Assembly (NCBI RefSeq): GCF_009728735.1
Contig: NZ_CP024636.1
Location: forward strand, 1 to 64,000
Direction: 5' to 3'
From: Pantoea phytobeneficialis
Lineage (GTDB): Bacteria > Pseudomonadota > Gammaproteobacteria > Enterobacterales > Enterobacteriaceae
DNA length: 64,000 bases
Shown here: in pieces, positions 41,728-50,416 of the stretch
Numbering within the stretch: position 1 is the stretch's first letter
Layout: each line of letters starts with the position of its first letter
The notes under the pieces: model-generated
Told to the model about the DNA's origin: nothing
Seen by the model: the letters and a program-made list of their open reading frames with translations, nothing else
The model's database searches: none
Position numbers and translations under genes: made by a program

Positions 41728-42971
41728 GCGCGCCAGGCGTCTTCGATCTCTTGCGCCAGAATCTGCACCGCGTGTTCAATGCTGGCTGCGTCTGGCACAT
41801 AATTCATGCGCATACATTGATGGGTATGCGGCCACTCCTGTTCCAGGCCCGGGAAGAAGAAATGCCCCGGTACCATCAGTACGCCGCGCGCCTTCAGCCG
41901 TTGATATAACGCTTCGGTGCTGATCGGCAGGTCACGGAACCACAGCCAGAGGAAAATCGCCCCTTCTGGTTTGTGGATCAGGCAGCGATCTTCCGGCAAA
42001 TAGCGGCGCAGGATGGCGATCGTCTCGCTAACCTTATGCTGATAAAACGGCTTGATCACCTGTTCTGACAGGCGCAATAAATCGCCGCGCGCAATCATTT
42101 CGTTCGCCATCGCCGGGCCGATGCTCCCCGGTGCCAGGCTGATGATGCCGTTCATATTGCCGATCGCGCTGATGGTGTTTTCATCGGCAACGATAATGCC
42201 GCAACGCGCCCCCGGCAGGCCGAGTTTCGACAGGCTCATGCACAGAATAATGTTGGGATTCCACAGTGGGCGCGCTTCGCTGAAGATAATGCCGGGGAAG
42301 GGCACGCCGTAGGCGTTATCGATCAACAGCGGAACTTCATGTTGCTGCGCCAGCGCATCCAGTTGTAACAGCTCGTCATCGGTGATGACATTGCCGGTGG
42401 GGTTGGTCGGACGCGAAACGCAAATCAGACCGATATCATCATTCAGCGGCAGGTGGTCAAAATCAACGTGATACTTGAACTGGCCTTCCGGCAGCAATTC
42501 AATGTTCGGCTTGGCAGAAACAAACAGCCCTTCCTCCAGCCCGGCGTCGGCGTAACCGAGATACTCCGGTGCCAGCGGGAACAGTACGCGTTTTTTGCTG
42601 CCGTCGGCGCGGTGTCCGGCGAACAGATTAAACAGATAGAAAAATGCGCTCTGGCTGCCGTTGGTCAGGGCGATATTTTGCGCCGTCAGCGGCCAGCCAA
42701 ATTCGTCGCGTAACATCTTCGCCAGCGCATCAAGCAGCAACGCTTTGCCGCGTGGGCCGTCGTAGTTGCACAGCGCTTCGCTCAGTTTGCCTTCCTGATG
42801 CATCTGCTGCAAAAGCTGGTGGAAATAGTCATTCATTTCCGGGATTTGTGCCGGATTACCGCCGCCGAGCATGATGGTGCCGGGGGTACGCAATCCTTCC
42901 CCCATATCTTCCATCAGACGTGAGATGCCGGAATGTTGCGTAAATTTGTCGCCGAACTGAGAAAAAGACAT
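41724..42971 (-). CDS. avtA: Valine-pyruvate aminotransferase AvtA
   Basis: PLP-dependent transaminase C interconverting valine plus pyruvate and 2-ketoisovalerate plus alanine, 415 residues. It closely matches E. coli AvtA, including GIMLGGGNPAQIPEM-like, LTNGSQSAFFYLFNLFAG, SRPTNPTGNVITD, DNAYGVPFPGIIFSEARPLWNP and the PLP Lys in CMSLSKLGLPG. It is convergent with the MocR gene and downstream of ghrB in the same orientation after a 93-nt gap that has a hairpin. It is probably independent of the neighbouring biosynthetic cluster. Confidence 0.97.
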   Translation of the reverse strand: MSFSQFGDKFTQHSGISRLMEDMGEGLRTPGTIMLGGGNPAQIPEMNDYFHQLLQQMHQEGKLSEALCNYDGPRGKALLLDALAKMLRDEFGWPLTAQNIALTNGSQSAFFYLFNLFAGHRADGSKKRVLFPLAPEYLGYADAGLEEGLFVSAKPNIELLPEGQFKYHVDFDHLPLNDDIGLICVSRPTNPTGNVITDDELLQLDALAQQHEVPLLIDNAYGVPFPGIIFSEARPLWNPNIILCMSLSKLGLPGARCGIIVADENTISAIGNMNGIISLAPGSIGPAMANEMIARGDLLRLSEQVIKPFYQHKVSETIAILRRYLPEDRCLIHKPEGAIFLWLWFRDLPISTEALYQRLKARGVLMVPGHFFFPGLEQEWPHTHQCMRMNYVPDAASIEHAVQILAQEIEDAWRA

Positions 42972-43013
42972 AGCAGGTTAAAACATTGTGATGACTGATT
43001 GGGGACAACCATA

Positions 43014-43034
43014 GCGCCCGTAACAGGCGGGCGC
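43014..43034 (-). terminator. Terminator-like hairpin between ghrB and avtA
   Basis: GCGCCCG and CGGGCGC form a 7-bp GC stem with a 7-nt loop downstream of ghrB. No U-tract follows on the minus strand, so efficiency is uncertain. Confidence 0.4.
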
Positions 43035-43064
43035 AATGGTCAGGCGGGGAAAAGGTGCAAAGCC

Positions 43065-44039
43065 TTATTTCACAACCTCTGGATTGACACAATTCTTCTC
43101 GATTTTGCCGGTTAATGCCGCGATCAGGTTATCGACAGCATCGCTCATCATGCCGTAGCGGGTTTCATGAGTGGCGGAACCGATATGGGGTAATGTCACC
43201 ACATTGGGCAGCTTCAGCAGCGCGGAATCGGCAGGCACCGGCTCCTGCTCAAACACATCCAGACCGGCGGCGTGGATGGTGCCGTCTTGCAACGCGCTAA
43301 TCAACGCCTGCTCGTCCACCACCGGGCCACGGCCAACGTTGATCAAAATGGCGCTCGGCTTCATCAGTTTTAACTGTGCCGCGCCGATCATATGGTGCGT
43401 CTGTTCGGTCATCGGCAGGATAACGCAGACAAAATCACTCTCTTTCAGCAAAGTCTCTAAATCACAGGCGCGTGCGCCGAAACGCGTTTCGGCTTCGCTA
43501 TGCTGGCGGCGGGCGTTATAGAGGATGTTCATGCCAAAGCCGAAATGCGCGCGTTGCGCCGCAGCCATGCCGATACGCCCCATACCCAGAATACCGAGGG
43601 TTTTATGATGGACATCCACGCCGTAATGTTGCGGGCCGATGCTGGCCTGCCACTGTCCGGCCTTCACCCAGGCATCCAGCTCGGTGACGCGGCGCGCGCT
43701 GCTCAGCACCAGCGCCATCAGAGTATCGGCTACAGTTTCAGTCAGCACCGTTGGTGTATGCATCAGCACCACACCGCGCTGGCTGAGTGCCGCGACATCG
43801 AAATTATCATAACCAACCGAGACGGTAGAGCAGGCACGCAGCGCCGGCATCTGTGCCAGCAAATCGCCATTCACTTTACCGCCGGAACCCAGCAGGCCCT
43901 GCGCCTGTTGAAACTGCGCCGCGTGCTGTTTGACGCTTTCTGGCGAAATATCGCTGACTTCGGTCACGGTGAAATGCGCATCCAGTTTGGCACGCAGGTC
44001 ATCCGGCAGGCTCTTGTAAAGAATCACAGCAGGTTTCAT
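43065..44039 (-). CDS. ghrB: Glyoxylate/hydroxypyruvate/2-ketoaldonate reductase GhrB
   Basis: NAD(P)H-dependent D-2-hydroxyacid dehydrogenase, 324 residues as in E. coli GhrB (YiaE). The Rossmann motif is GILGMGRIG. Catalytic residues lie in [11 protein letters not shown] (Arg), DVFEQEP (Glu) and [12 protein letters not shown] (His). The ATG at 44037-44039 is preceded by CAGGGAGC. It follows kguT, so here it probably serves as the 2-ketogluconate or 6-phospho-2-ketogluconate reductase step (KguD position). GhrB is known to reduce 2-keto-D-gluconate, which fits. Confidence 0.95.
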   Translation of the reverse strand: MKPAVILYKSLPDDLRAKLDAHFTVTEVSDISPESVKQHAAQFQQAQGLLGSGGKVNGDLLAQMPALRACSTVSVGYDNFDVAALSQRGVVLMHTPTVLTETVADTLMALVLSSARRVTELDAWVKAGQWQASIGPQHYGVDVHHKTLGILGMGRIGMAAAQRAHFGFGMNILYNARRQHSEAETRFGARACDLETLLKESDFVCVILPMTEQTHHMIGAAQLKLMKPSAILINVGRGPVVDEQALISALQDGTIHAAGLDVFEQEPVPADSALLKLPNVVTLPHIGSATHETRYGMMSDAVDNLIAALTGKIEKNCVNPEVVK

Positions 44040-44064
44040 CTTTTGCTCCCTGTAGAACGAGTGA

Positions 44065-44083
44065 CGGGCGACAACGTCGCCCG
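44065..44083 (-). other. Intercistronic hairpin kguT-ghrB
   Basis: CGGGCGAC and GTCGCCCG form an 8-bp stem with a 3-nt loop between kguT and ghrB. It may tune expression or stabilise mRNA. Confidence 0.5.
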
Positions 44084-44107
44084 GAAAAGTCATTTTCGCT
44101 TACGCTT

Positions 44108-45388
44108 TCAGGCGTGTTTTGCCCCGTGCAGCGGCGGCGCTTTGTTTTCGGCGGGTTTGACTATCAACGTCAGCCACACCGATGCCAGCAACGCTGCGCC
44201 CATAAAAATGTAAGAAGCCGACGGGCTGCCGGTTGCGCCATTAAGATAGCCTACTATCCATGATCCGACGAAGGATCCGAGTGCGCCCATGCTATTAATC
44301 AGCGCCATCGCGCCACCGGCCACATTACGCGGCAGCATTTCCGGGATGATGGCGAAGAACGGGCCGTATGGGGCATACATCGCACCACCGGCAATCACCA
44401 GCAGCGCATAGGACAGCCAGAAATTGCTGGAACCGACCAGGTAAGAACCGAGGAACGCCAGCGCACCAATCAGCAGCAGCGGCCAGACAAACAGTTTGCG
44501 ATTCTGCATCTTATCCGATGCCCAGGAGACGACGATCATCGCAATGGTGGCGACCAGATAGGGCACCGCTGACAGCCAGCCCGCTTCCACCATTCCCATC
44601 TGCGTGCCGTTACGCAGGATCGAAGGCAGCCACAGCACGAAACCATACACGCCGATGCTCCAGGCAAAATATTGCAGGCACAGCAGAACAACGTTGCGGT
44701 TACGGAAGGCTTCCCCGTAGTTACGTACCGCTTTGATCCCTTGCTGCTCTTTCTGCAATTGCGCCTGCAACGCCGCTTTCTCCGCCTCGCTCATCCATTT
44801 CGCCTGCGACGGTTTGTCCTGCACCAAAAACCACCAGGCAACGGCCCAAATCACCGCCGGAATCCCCTCAAAGATAAACATTTCACGCCAGCCAAAGGAA
44901 TCGATCAGATAGCCGGATACCACTGACATCCACAGCACCGTCACCGGATTACCGAGGATCAGAAAGGTGTTGGCGCGTGAGCGTTCGGATTTGGTGAACC
45001 AGTTGCTGATGTAGATCAGCATCGCGGGCATCACTGCCGCTTCCACTACGCCGAGCACAAAACGGATGGCGGCCAGCATCGGGATGTTGCTGACCACCCC
45101 GGTCAGCGAAGCACACAGCCCCCACAGCACCAGGCAGCAAAAAATCAGCTTCTTCACGCTGCGGCGCTCGGCATACACCGCGCCGGGGATCTGAAAGAAG
45201 AAGTAGCCGAGGAAGAACAGCGCACCGAGCAGCGATGACATGCCCTTGGTGATACCCAGATCGTCGTTAATCCCAGCGGCGGAGGCGAAGCTAAAGTTCG
45301 CCCGGTCCAGATACGCCAGACTGTAGGTGATAAACACGATGGGCATGATAAACCACCAGCGTTTTGGTGCGATTGTCTGCGTTTTCAT
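44108..45388 (-). CDS. kguT: 2-ketogluconate transporter KguT-like (MFS, ACS type)
   Basis: A 426-residue, 12-helix major-facilitator carrier of the sugar-acid:H+ symporter branch. SLAYLDRANFSFASAAGI in helix 1, FFLGYFFFQIPGAVYAERRSVKK and GVVEAAVMPAMLIYISNWF are characteristic. Location between a kguK-like kinase and ghrB, downstream of kguE, supports 2-keto-D-gluconate import as in Pseudomonas kguEKTD. The name rests mainly on this operon context plus family. Confidence 0.85.
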   Translation of the reverse strand: MKTQTIAPKRWWFIMPIVFITYSLAYLDRANFSFASAAGINDDLGITKGMSSLLGALFFLGYFFFQIPGAVYAERRSVKKLIFCCLVLWGLCASLTGVVSNIPMLAAIRFVLGVVEAAVMPAMLIYISNWFTKSERSRANTFLILGNPVTVLWMSVVSGYLIDSFGWREMFIFEGIPAVIWAVAWWFLVQDKPSQAKWMSEAEKAALQAQLQKEQQGIKAVRNYGEAFRNRNVVLLCLQYFAWSIGVYGFVLWLPSILRNGTQMGMVEAGWLSAVPYLVATIAMIVVSWASDKMQNRKLFVWPLLLIGALAFLGSYLVGSSNFWLSYALLVIAGGAMYAPYGPFFAIIPEMLPRNVAGGAMALINSMGALGSFVGSWIVGYLNGATGSPSASYIFMGAALLASVWLTLIVKPAENKAPPLHGAKHA

Positions 45389-45404
45389 AGGATTATCCTC
45401 AAGT

Positions 45405-45427
45405 GTAGCGGCGCGATGTATCGCGTG
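45405..45427. repeat. Dispersed palindromic repeat, single arm (partial)
   Basis: One degenerate arm, GTAGCGGCGCGATGTATCGC, 17 bp upstream of the kguT start. The second arm is missing. Confidence 0.65.
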
Positions 45428-45457
45428 GTCCTCTGCGGTTGATGACCTTCACCCCGA

Positions 45458-45479
45458 CCCTCTCCCATAAGGGAGAGGG
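45458..45479 (-). other. Hairpin between kguK and kguT
   Basis: CCCTCTCCC and GGGAGAGGG form a 9-bp stem with an ATAA loop. This kind of GC-rich palindrome recurs in enterobacterial intergenic regions. It could attenuate transcription between the kinase and transporter genes. Confidence 0.55.
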
Positions 45480-45496
45480 GGGTTACCGCGACGGAA

Positions 45497-46438
45497 TTAG
45501 TAATCGCCCAGCGTGGCGCGTGTTGGCAGTCCTTCGCTGTCGCCCGCCACCTGAATGGCCAGCGAACCAATTTTGTTGCCGCGCAGCATTGCCTGCGGCA
45601 GCGTTTTTCCTTCCAGCAGGGCGCTGATCAGACCGACGGCAAAACCGTCACCGGCACCCACGGTATCGACCACCTTGTCGACGCGAATCGGCGCCACCAG
45701 ACCTTTGTCGCCTGCGGCGGTTTTGAACCAGGCACCATCGCTGCCGGTTTTGATCACCACCGCTCTCACCCCCTTATCGAGGTAGAAATCAGCGATGGCT
45801 TCCGGTTGACGGTAGCCGGTCAAAATCCGCCCCTCTTTCTCGCCCGGTAGCACCCAGTCGGCATATTCCGCCAACAGGTTCAGCTGCTTGCGCATCTCCT
45901 CTTCGCTGCGCCACAGCACCGGACGCAGGTTTGGATCGAACGAGATGGTTTTGCCGCGCGCGCGCATCTCTTTGGCGGCATGTTTGCAGAGCGCCAGCGA
46001 ACTGTCGGAAATCGCGGCCGCAACGCCACTCAGATGCAGGTGGCGTGCGTTGCCGAAGTAATCGGCGTTGAAATCATCCGGTGACAGATGGCTGGCTGCG
46101 GAACCGCTGCGGAAATACTCCACTTCGGGATCGGAGCCATCTTCGACGCGCGATTTAAGCTGGAAACCGGTGCGGTAGCGGGCATCCGTGGTGACGCAGC
46201 GGTGATCCACGCCCTCTTTTTCCAGCTGTTGCCGGGTAAAACGGCCAAAGCTGTCATCACCGACGCGGCTGACCCAGCCGACCTGTAAGCCGAGGCGCGC
46301 CAGACCAATCGCCACGTTCAGCTCGGCACCGGCGATCCGTTTGATAAAGTGGTCAGCAGCGGCCAGATCGCCGGTCTGCTGCGCGATAAACATCGCCATC
46401 GCCTCGCCAATGGTCACGACATCAAGTTGGGTGGTCAT
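45497..46438 (-). CDS. kguK: 2-ketogluconate kinase KguK-like (PfkB family)
   Basis: A 313-residue ribokinase-family sugar kinase. It shows the substrate region GEAMAMF and AGAELNVAIGLARLG, SFDPNLRP, and VDTVGAGDGFAVG with the catalytic Asp. The ATG at 46436-46438 has AAGGAG at good spacing; the frame extends a little upstream inside kguE without support. By order with kguE, kguT and ghrB it should phosphorylate 2-keto-D-gluconate at C6. A 2-keto-3-deoxygluconate kinase role is the main alternative, but no KDPG aldolase gene is near. Confidence 0.83.
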   Translation of the reverse strand: MTTQLDVVTIGEAMAMFIAQQTGDLAAADHFIKRIAGAELNVAIGLARLGLQVGWVSRVGDDSFGRFTRQQLEKEGVDHRCVTTDARYRTGFQLKSRVEDGSDPEVEYFRSGSAASHLSPDDFNADYFGNARHLHLSGVAAAISDSSLALCKHAAKEMRARGKTISFDPNLRPVLWRSEEEMRKQLNLLAEYADWVLPGEKEGRILTGYRQPEAIADFYLDKGVRAVVIKTGSDGAWFKTAAGDKGLVAPIRVDKVVDTVGAGDGFAVGLISALLEGKTLPQAMLRGNKIGSLAIQVAGDSEGLPTRATLGDY

Positions 46439-46448
46439 CAGCAACTCC

Positions 46449-47195
46449 TTAACGGGCGCGCAGCAGGTCAACGTAATGGCGGGTTACCGCCAGCAGATCG
46501 TCGCCTTCCAGCGGGAATTCAATGCCGCGTGGCGCATCCGCAGGCAGAGCGTGCAGCAGGGCGCGCCAGTCTTCAGGGCTGTCATCCAGCGCGATAGCAC
46601 GGAAGCTGTCGCGATGCGGTACCGCTGTTTTGACATGCACGTAGCCAACGTAATGGCTCAATTGCTGCGCGGCCAGACGTGCGTCTTCGCCGGTCCAGCG
46701 CCAGTTCGCCATATCAAACGTCATCTCCAGCGGCAGCGCCGCATCGCGCGCCTGATGGAAAAAGCGCTGCATCGGAGCCAGTTTGCAGTCGGTCGTTTGG
46801 TCGTTCTCCACCACCAGTTCGACGGGAGAAGCGGCCAGCACGGCGGCTAAGGCGGTGGTATGGAGATCGATAAAGTGACCGAGCGACAGTTTCAGCTGCT
46901 GCGCGCCAATCTGTTGTGCTTCGGACAGGAACTGCGCCAGATGCGGGTTCAGTGCGCCATCGGCCAGATACAGCGTTTCCGGCACTGAATAACAGGCGCT
47001 TAATCCCTGGCGGGTAATGGCTTGACCCAGAGCGGGAAGCTGCGATAAATCCTCCGCGCTGAACAGCTCGCGGCGAATCTCCACGCCATCCGCTCCCGCT
47101 TGTTTAATCAACGGCAGCAGGGCCGACTGACCACCAAGTTCTGCCACTTTGCTGCTGCCGTAAGCAGCGGTCACAACAATGATTTCTGGTTTCAT
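46449..47195 (-). CDS. kguE: KguE-like sugar-phosphate isomerase/epimerase family protein
   Basis: A 248-residue xylose-isomerase-like TIM-barrel protein. Barrel strands and metal ligands are suggested by GADGVEIRREL, LKLSLGHF, VELVVENDQT, EMTFDMANW, YVHVKTA and RGIEFPLEGD. The ATG at 47193-47195 is 6 nt from GGAGAG. It is the first gene behind a PtxS-like operator. KguE in Pseudomonas belongs to the 2-ketogluconate operon, with an ill-defined epimerase or isomerase role. Assignment by family plus order. Confidence 0.82.
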   Translation of the reverse strand: MKPEIIVVTAAYGSSKVAELGGQSALLPLIKQAGADGVEIRRELFSAEDLSQLPALGQAITRQGLSACYSVPETLYLADGALNPHLAQFLSEAQQIGAQQLKLSLGHFIDLHTTALAAVLAASPVELVVENDQTTDCKLAPMQRFFHQARDAALPLEMTFDMANWRWTGEDARLAAQQLSHYVGYVHVKTAVPHRDSFRAIALDDSPEDWRALLHALPADAPRGIEFPLEGDDLLAVTRHYVDLLRAR

Positions 47196-47245
47196 CTCAT
47201 CTCTCCGGGCACCCACGGCCTCCCAAACGTTATAAAAACGTTAGA

Positions 47246-47259
47246 TGGAACCGGTTCCA
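47246..47259. promoter_or_regulatory. PtxS-like operator of the kgu operon
   Basis: TGGAACCGGTTCCA is a perfect 14-bp palindrome 51 bp upstream of kguE. It differs from the Pseudomonas PtxS site TGAAACCGGTTTCA by one symmetrical base pair. A possible minus-strand -10 (TATAAC, 47229-47234) places the -35 region inside the palindrome, so binding would block RNA polymerase. Confidence 0.8.
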
Positions 47260-47331
47260 AAGGGAAGATGCAGACGTTGGAAGTATGATCCTGCTCACGA
47301 AGTGAGCCATGAGTTGGGGGAGGCAAGATTC

Positions 47332-47400
47332 GTAGCGGCGCGATTTATCGCGCGGGGTTTACCCGGGATGGCTCAAAATTGCGCGATAAATCGCGCCGCT
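47332..47400. repeat. Dispersed palindromic repeat, two-arm form (69 bp)
   Basis: Begins GTAGCGGCGCGATTTATCGC and ends GCGCGATAAATCGCGCCGCT, with a near-palindromic centre. It lies just beyond the stop of the PtxS-like gene and upstream of the kguE promoter. Confidence 0.87.
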
Positions 47401-47404
47401 TCGA

Positions 47405-48430
47405 TCAACCCAGCCGCTGGCTGGAGCCACGCACGATCAGCTCGCCGGAAAACACTTGTTCTGTGACGGGATGGGCATCGCCTTCAATACGCGCAATGAC
47501 TTTTTCCAGCGCAGCATAACCGATTTGCCAGGTGGGTTGTTTGAGGGTGGTGATGCCGACGCCTGCCAGCGCGGCCCACTCCAGTTCATCGAAACCGAGC
47601 AGACCGATGGACTCGCCCCAGCTCAGGTTCAGCCGTTGCAACGCGCGCGCTACTTGCAGCGTTAGTGCGCCGTTAGCCGCCATCACCGCACAGCGTTTTC
47701 CAGCATGGCGCTGGTGGAAATCGCGCAGGGTGGCATCCATCTGCTCAGGTTGGTGCAGCGCAACTTCGGCGTTTTCCGCCTGTACCGCAGGTTGGGTTGC
47801 CACGGTGCTGAAGAACGACGCCAGACGCTCACGGCGGGTATTGACGCTGCCAAGCGGTTCGCTGAGGAACAACAGCGCTTCGTAGCCATTAGCCAGCAGA
47901 TGTTTTGTCGCCAGTTGTGCCGCTTCCGGGTTATTCAGGCCCACCACATCACAGGCGAAATCAGGGATTTTACGGTCAATCAGCACCATCGGCAGCATCG
48001 ACTGTTGCAGGCGTTTGAGGATGTCTTCGTGCATACCGACGGCGTTTACCACAATGCCTTCCACCTGGTAGCTGCTGAGCAGTTGCAGATAATGCTGCTC
48101 AAGATCCACTTCATTGTTGGTGTTGCACATCAGCAAGGTAAAACCGTGGGCGCGGCAGGCGGCTTCGATGCCGCTCAGCACATCAACAGAATAGGGATTG
48201 GTGATGTCGGCAATGATCAGGCCAATCAGGCGGGTACGGCCCCGCTTCAGCCCGCGTGCCATCTGGCTTGGGCGATAGTCGAGTTCGGCGATGGCGCGTT
48301 CGATACGCGCTTTGAGATCGGGCGACAGCAGATTTTGTTCGCCATTGAGGTAGCGTGAAATGCTGGTTTTACCGGTTTTTGCCGTGCGGGCAACATCGCT
48401 GATAGTCGCGCGGGGCGGCCTGGTCTTCAT
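47405..48430 (-). CDS. LacI-family regulator, PtxS-like
   Basis: A 341-residue LacI-type repressor. The HTH is TISDVARTAKTGKTSISRYLNGE (about 9-31) and the hinge region is RPSQMARGLKRGRTRLIGLI. The periplasmic-binding-like effector domain follows (LIIADITNPYSVDVLSGIE, FDELEWAALAGVGITTLKQP). The ATG at 48428-48430 has AGGTG about 7 nt upstream. It lies directly upstream of kguE in the same orientation and near a PtxS-like palindrome, so it probably represses the kgu operon until 2-ketogluconate is present. The name ptxS is inferred and therefore not assigned. Confidence 0.85.
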   Translation of the reverse strand: MKTRPPRATISDVARTAKTGKTSISRYLNGEQNLLSPDLKARIERAIAELDYRPSQMARGLKRGRTRLIGLIIADITNPYSVDVLSGIEAACRAHGFTLLMCNTNNEVDLEQHYLQLLSSYQVEGIVVNAVGMHEDILKRLQQSMLPMVLIDRKIPDFACDVVGLNNPEAAQLATKHLLANGYEALLFLSEPLGSVNTRRERLASFFSTVATQPAVQAENAEVALHQPEQMDATLRDFHQRHAGKRCAVMAANGALTLQVARALQRLNLSWGESIGLLGFDELEWAALAGVGITTLKQPTWQIGYAALEKVIARIEGDAHPVTEQVFSGELIVRGSSQRLG

Positions 48431-48496
48431 TGCATACACCTGGTTCAAAAGAAACAGGCGAAGACTACCACAGGAACGCCGCTCTGCAAGAATCGG

Positions 48497-49489
48497 CTAG
48501 TCAGAAGTGAGGTGCAGACGCGGTTGCCACAAGGTTTGTAGCTGATTGACCGGTGTCCCCTCCAGCAGTTGCAGCACCATCTCCGCCAGTTTTTCACCCA
48601 CATGCTGTTGTGAGCATTGCAGGATGGCGTTGACCGGGTGGTCGATGATGGAATCATGCGGCAGCCCGTCGTAGACAAACAATCGGATCGCCTGTGGGCC
48701 GCTGAGCCGTCCGGCCTGTTGCAGCGCAATCGCGGCCCCTTCTCCCAGCGGGCTGCAATCGGTGATGATCGCCTGTGGCTGCTGTCCCTCAGCCAGCCAG
48801 GTCGCGGTTTGCTGATATCCGGCGCGGCGTGAAGGCGGTACGGTAGCCATCAACGGAACAGGCAACGGTTGATGTTGAGTAACGGTATCAAGGAAACCCC
48901 GGCGGCGATCGCGCACAAAGCTGCTGGGTTCATTACCCCCCAGCCACGCCAGGCGGGTTAATCCCGCGGCCAGGCAGTGATCGGTCGCCAGCTTTACCCC
49001 GGCGTAATTATCGTAATCAAACCAGGCATAAGGTTGCGCCAGTTGGCTGCGACCGAGTGACAGAAAGCGAAACCCCTTTTGTTGAAGCCGTTGCAGGCGA
49101 ATGTCCTGCGGCATGGCATGGGTGACGATCAACGCATCAATGGCACCACTGCGCAGCATACGCAAGGTGCGTTGCTGGTCCTGCGGTTTATCGGCCAGCA
49201 TTAGCAGGTCGATTTCATCGCGGGCAAGGCGTTGGTCGAGTGTTTGCAGCAATTCAATAAAATGGCTGTCGCTCAGGGGCAGGGAGCTGTCGGGAAACAC
49301 CAGTCCGACGGTGTTGGCGCGGCCGGTCTTCAGACGGCGGGCTGCGGCGTTGGGGAGATAGCCGCGGCGGCTGGCTTCTTCTTCGATACGTTTGCGGGTG
49401 ACTTCTGCCACATCATCATAGCCATTCAGTGCACGACTCACGGTGGTAACGGAAAGTCCGAGAACGGAGGCGATGGCTTTCAGCGACAT
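48497..49489 (-). CDS. LacI-family transcriptional regulator
   Basis: A 330-residue LacI-type regulator with N-terminal HTH SLKAIASVLGLSVTTVSRALNGYDDV and hinge PNAAARRLKTGRANTVGLVF. A type I periplasmic-binding fold follows (LIVTHAMPQDIRL, YAWFDYDNYAGVKLATDHCL). The target genes are not apparent: the kgu regulator lies downstream in the same direction. A perfect inverted repeat just upstream of its start suggests autoregulation. The effector is unknown. Confidence 0.88.
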   Translation of the reverse strand: MSLKAIASVLGLSVTTVSRALNGYDDVAEVTRKRIEEEASRRGYLPNAAARRLKTGRANTVGLVFPDSSLPLSDSHFIELLQTLDQRLARDEIDLLMLADKPQDQQRTLRMLRSGAIDALIVTHAMPQDIRLQRLQQKGFRFLSLGRSQLAQPYAWFDYDNYAGVKLATDHCLAAGLTRLAWLGGNEPSSFVRDRRRGFLDTVTQHQPLPVPLMATVPPSRRAGYQQTATWLAEGQQPQAIITDCSPLGEGAAIALQQAGRLSGPQAIRLFVYDGLPHDSIIDHPVNAILQCSQQHVGEKLAEMVLQLLEGTPVNQLQTLWQPRLHLTSD

Positions 49490-49501
49490 GATGGGCTTCC
49501 A

Positions 49502-49520
49502 TTGATCAATTTTTGATCAA
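49502..49520. promoter_or_regulatory. Inverted repeat upstream of the LacI gene (candidate operator)
   Basis: TTGATCA and TGATCAA are perfect inverted arms separated by ATTTT, 12 bp upstream of the LacI start codon. The position suits autorepression. It includes two GATC sites. Confidence 0.55.
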
Positions 49521-49600
49521 GCTAACATAAAGAAATCGGCGGCTCTATCGGTTGATAATATTTGACAGTAATGGGTAGCAGCAAGTGCCAAAAGTGGCGT

Positions 49601-49639
49601 AAAAAAAGACAAAATGGGCCTGTCAATGCAGGCCCATTT
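49601..49639 (-). terminator. Rho-independent terminator after yiaD
   Basis: On the minus strand, AAATGGGCCTG pairs with CAGGCCCATTT (11-bp stem, 6-nt loop) and is followed by TGTCTTTTTTT. It lies just downstream of the yiaD stop. Confidence 0.93.
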
Positions 49640-49643
49640 ATTA

Positions 49644-50306
49644 TTACCCCAGTGGGGTGAGGGTGATTTCAACGCGACGGTTTTGTGCTTTACCTGCCTC
49701 GGTGCTGTTGCTGGCAACCGGGTTATCCGGCCCCAGGCCCTGGGTGCGCAGACGACTGGCTTCGACACCCTGCACAATCAGCGCGCTGGCCACGCTTTCA
49801 GCACGTTGTTGCGACAGACGCATATTCAGTGCGCGCGTGCCGGTGCTGTCGGTATATCCGGTCACGTTGACCGCCGTTTTTGGATACTCTTTAAGCACCA
49901 TCGCCACGCCGGTCAGGGTGTTGGCACCCGCCGGTTTCAGGTTGCTGCTGCTGGAATCAAAGGTGACGTTATTCGGCATATTTAGCACGATGTTATCGCC
50001 CTGACGCGTCACGCTGACGCCGGTACCACGCATTTTGTCGCGCAGTTTCGCTTCCTGCACATCCATGTAATAACCGATACCGCCGCCTAATGCTGCGCCA
50101 GACGCCGCGCCGATCAGTGCGCCTTTACCGCGATCTTTTTTCGATGACGACATCATGCCAACACCCGCGCCCAGCACTGCGCCAAGACCAGCGCCAATAC
50201 CGGATTTACCCGCCTGCGATTCGCCGGTATAGGGGTTAGTCGTACAGCCGGACAGGGCCAGGCTGCCACTCAGTAACAAGGCAAGTGCAACAATGTGCTT
50301 ATTCAT
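49644..50306 (-). CDS. yiaD: Outer-membrane OmpA-family lipoprotein YiaD
   Basis: A 220-residue lipoprotein (219 in E. coli). The signal ends in lipobox LSGC with Cys21. A glycine-zipper region (about 36-80, GIGAGLGAVLGAGVG) is followed by a C-terminal OmpA peptidoglycan-binding domain (FDSSSSNLKP, TGYTDSTGT, LSQQRAESVA, NRRVEI). The ATG at 50304-50306 follows AAGGGAC. As in E. coli it lies in the tag/ghrB neighbourhood. YiaD is known as a suppressor of BAM defects; a role in envelope stability is likely. Confidence 0.95.
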   Translation of the reverse strand: MNKHIVALALLLSGSLALSGCTTNPYTGESQAGKSGIGAGLGAVLGAGVGMMSSSKKDRGKGALIGAASGAALGGGIGYYMDVQEAKLRDKMRGTGVSVTRQGDNIVLNMPNNVTFDSSSSNLKPAGANTLTGVAMVLKEYPKTAVNVTGYTDSTGTRALNMRLSQQRAESVASALIVQGVEASRLRTQGLGPDNPVASNSTEAGKAQNRRVEITLTPLG

Positions 50307-50416
50307 TAAAAGTCCCTTAGATTTAAGTGGGGGAAAAAACCCCAAAACGGTGCTGATTATGCCGTCAAATCATGGGAAAAAACGTGAGAATAAGTCTTAA
50401 ATTGTAAAGAAATGCC

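Noticed and set aside
41724..42971. avtA as part of the PP-loop biosynthetic operon
   Set aside because: It is separated from that operon by the divergent MocR gene, which converges on avtA, and it is a highly conserved housekeeping transaminase; shared function is not supported.
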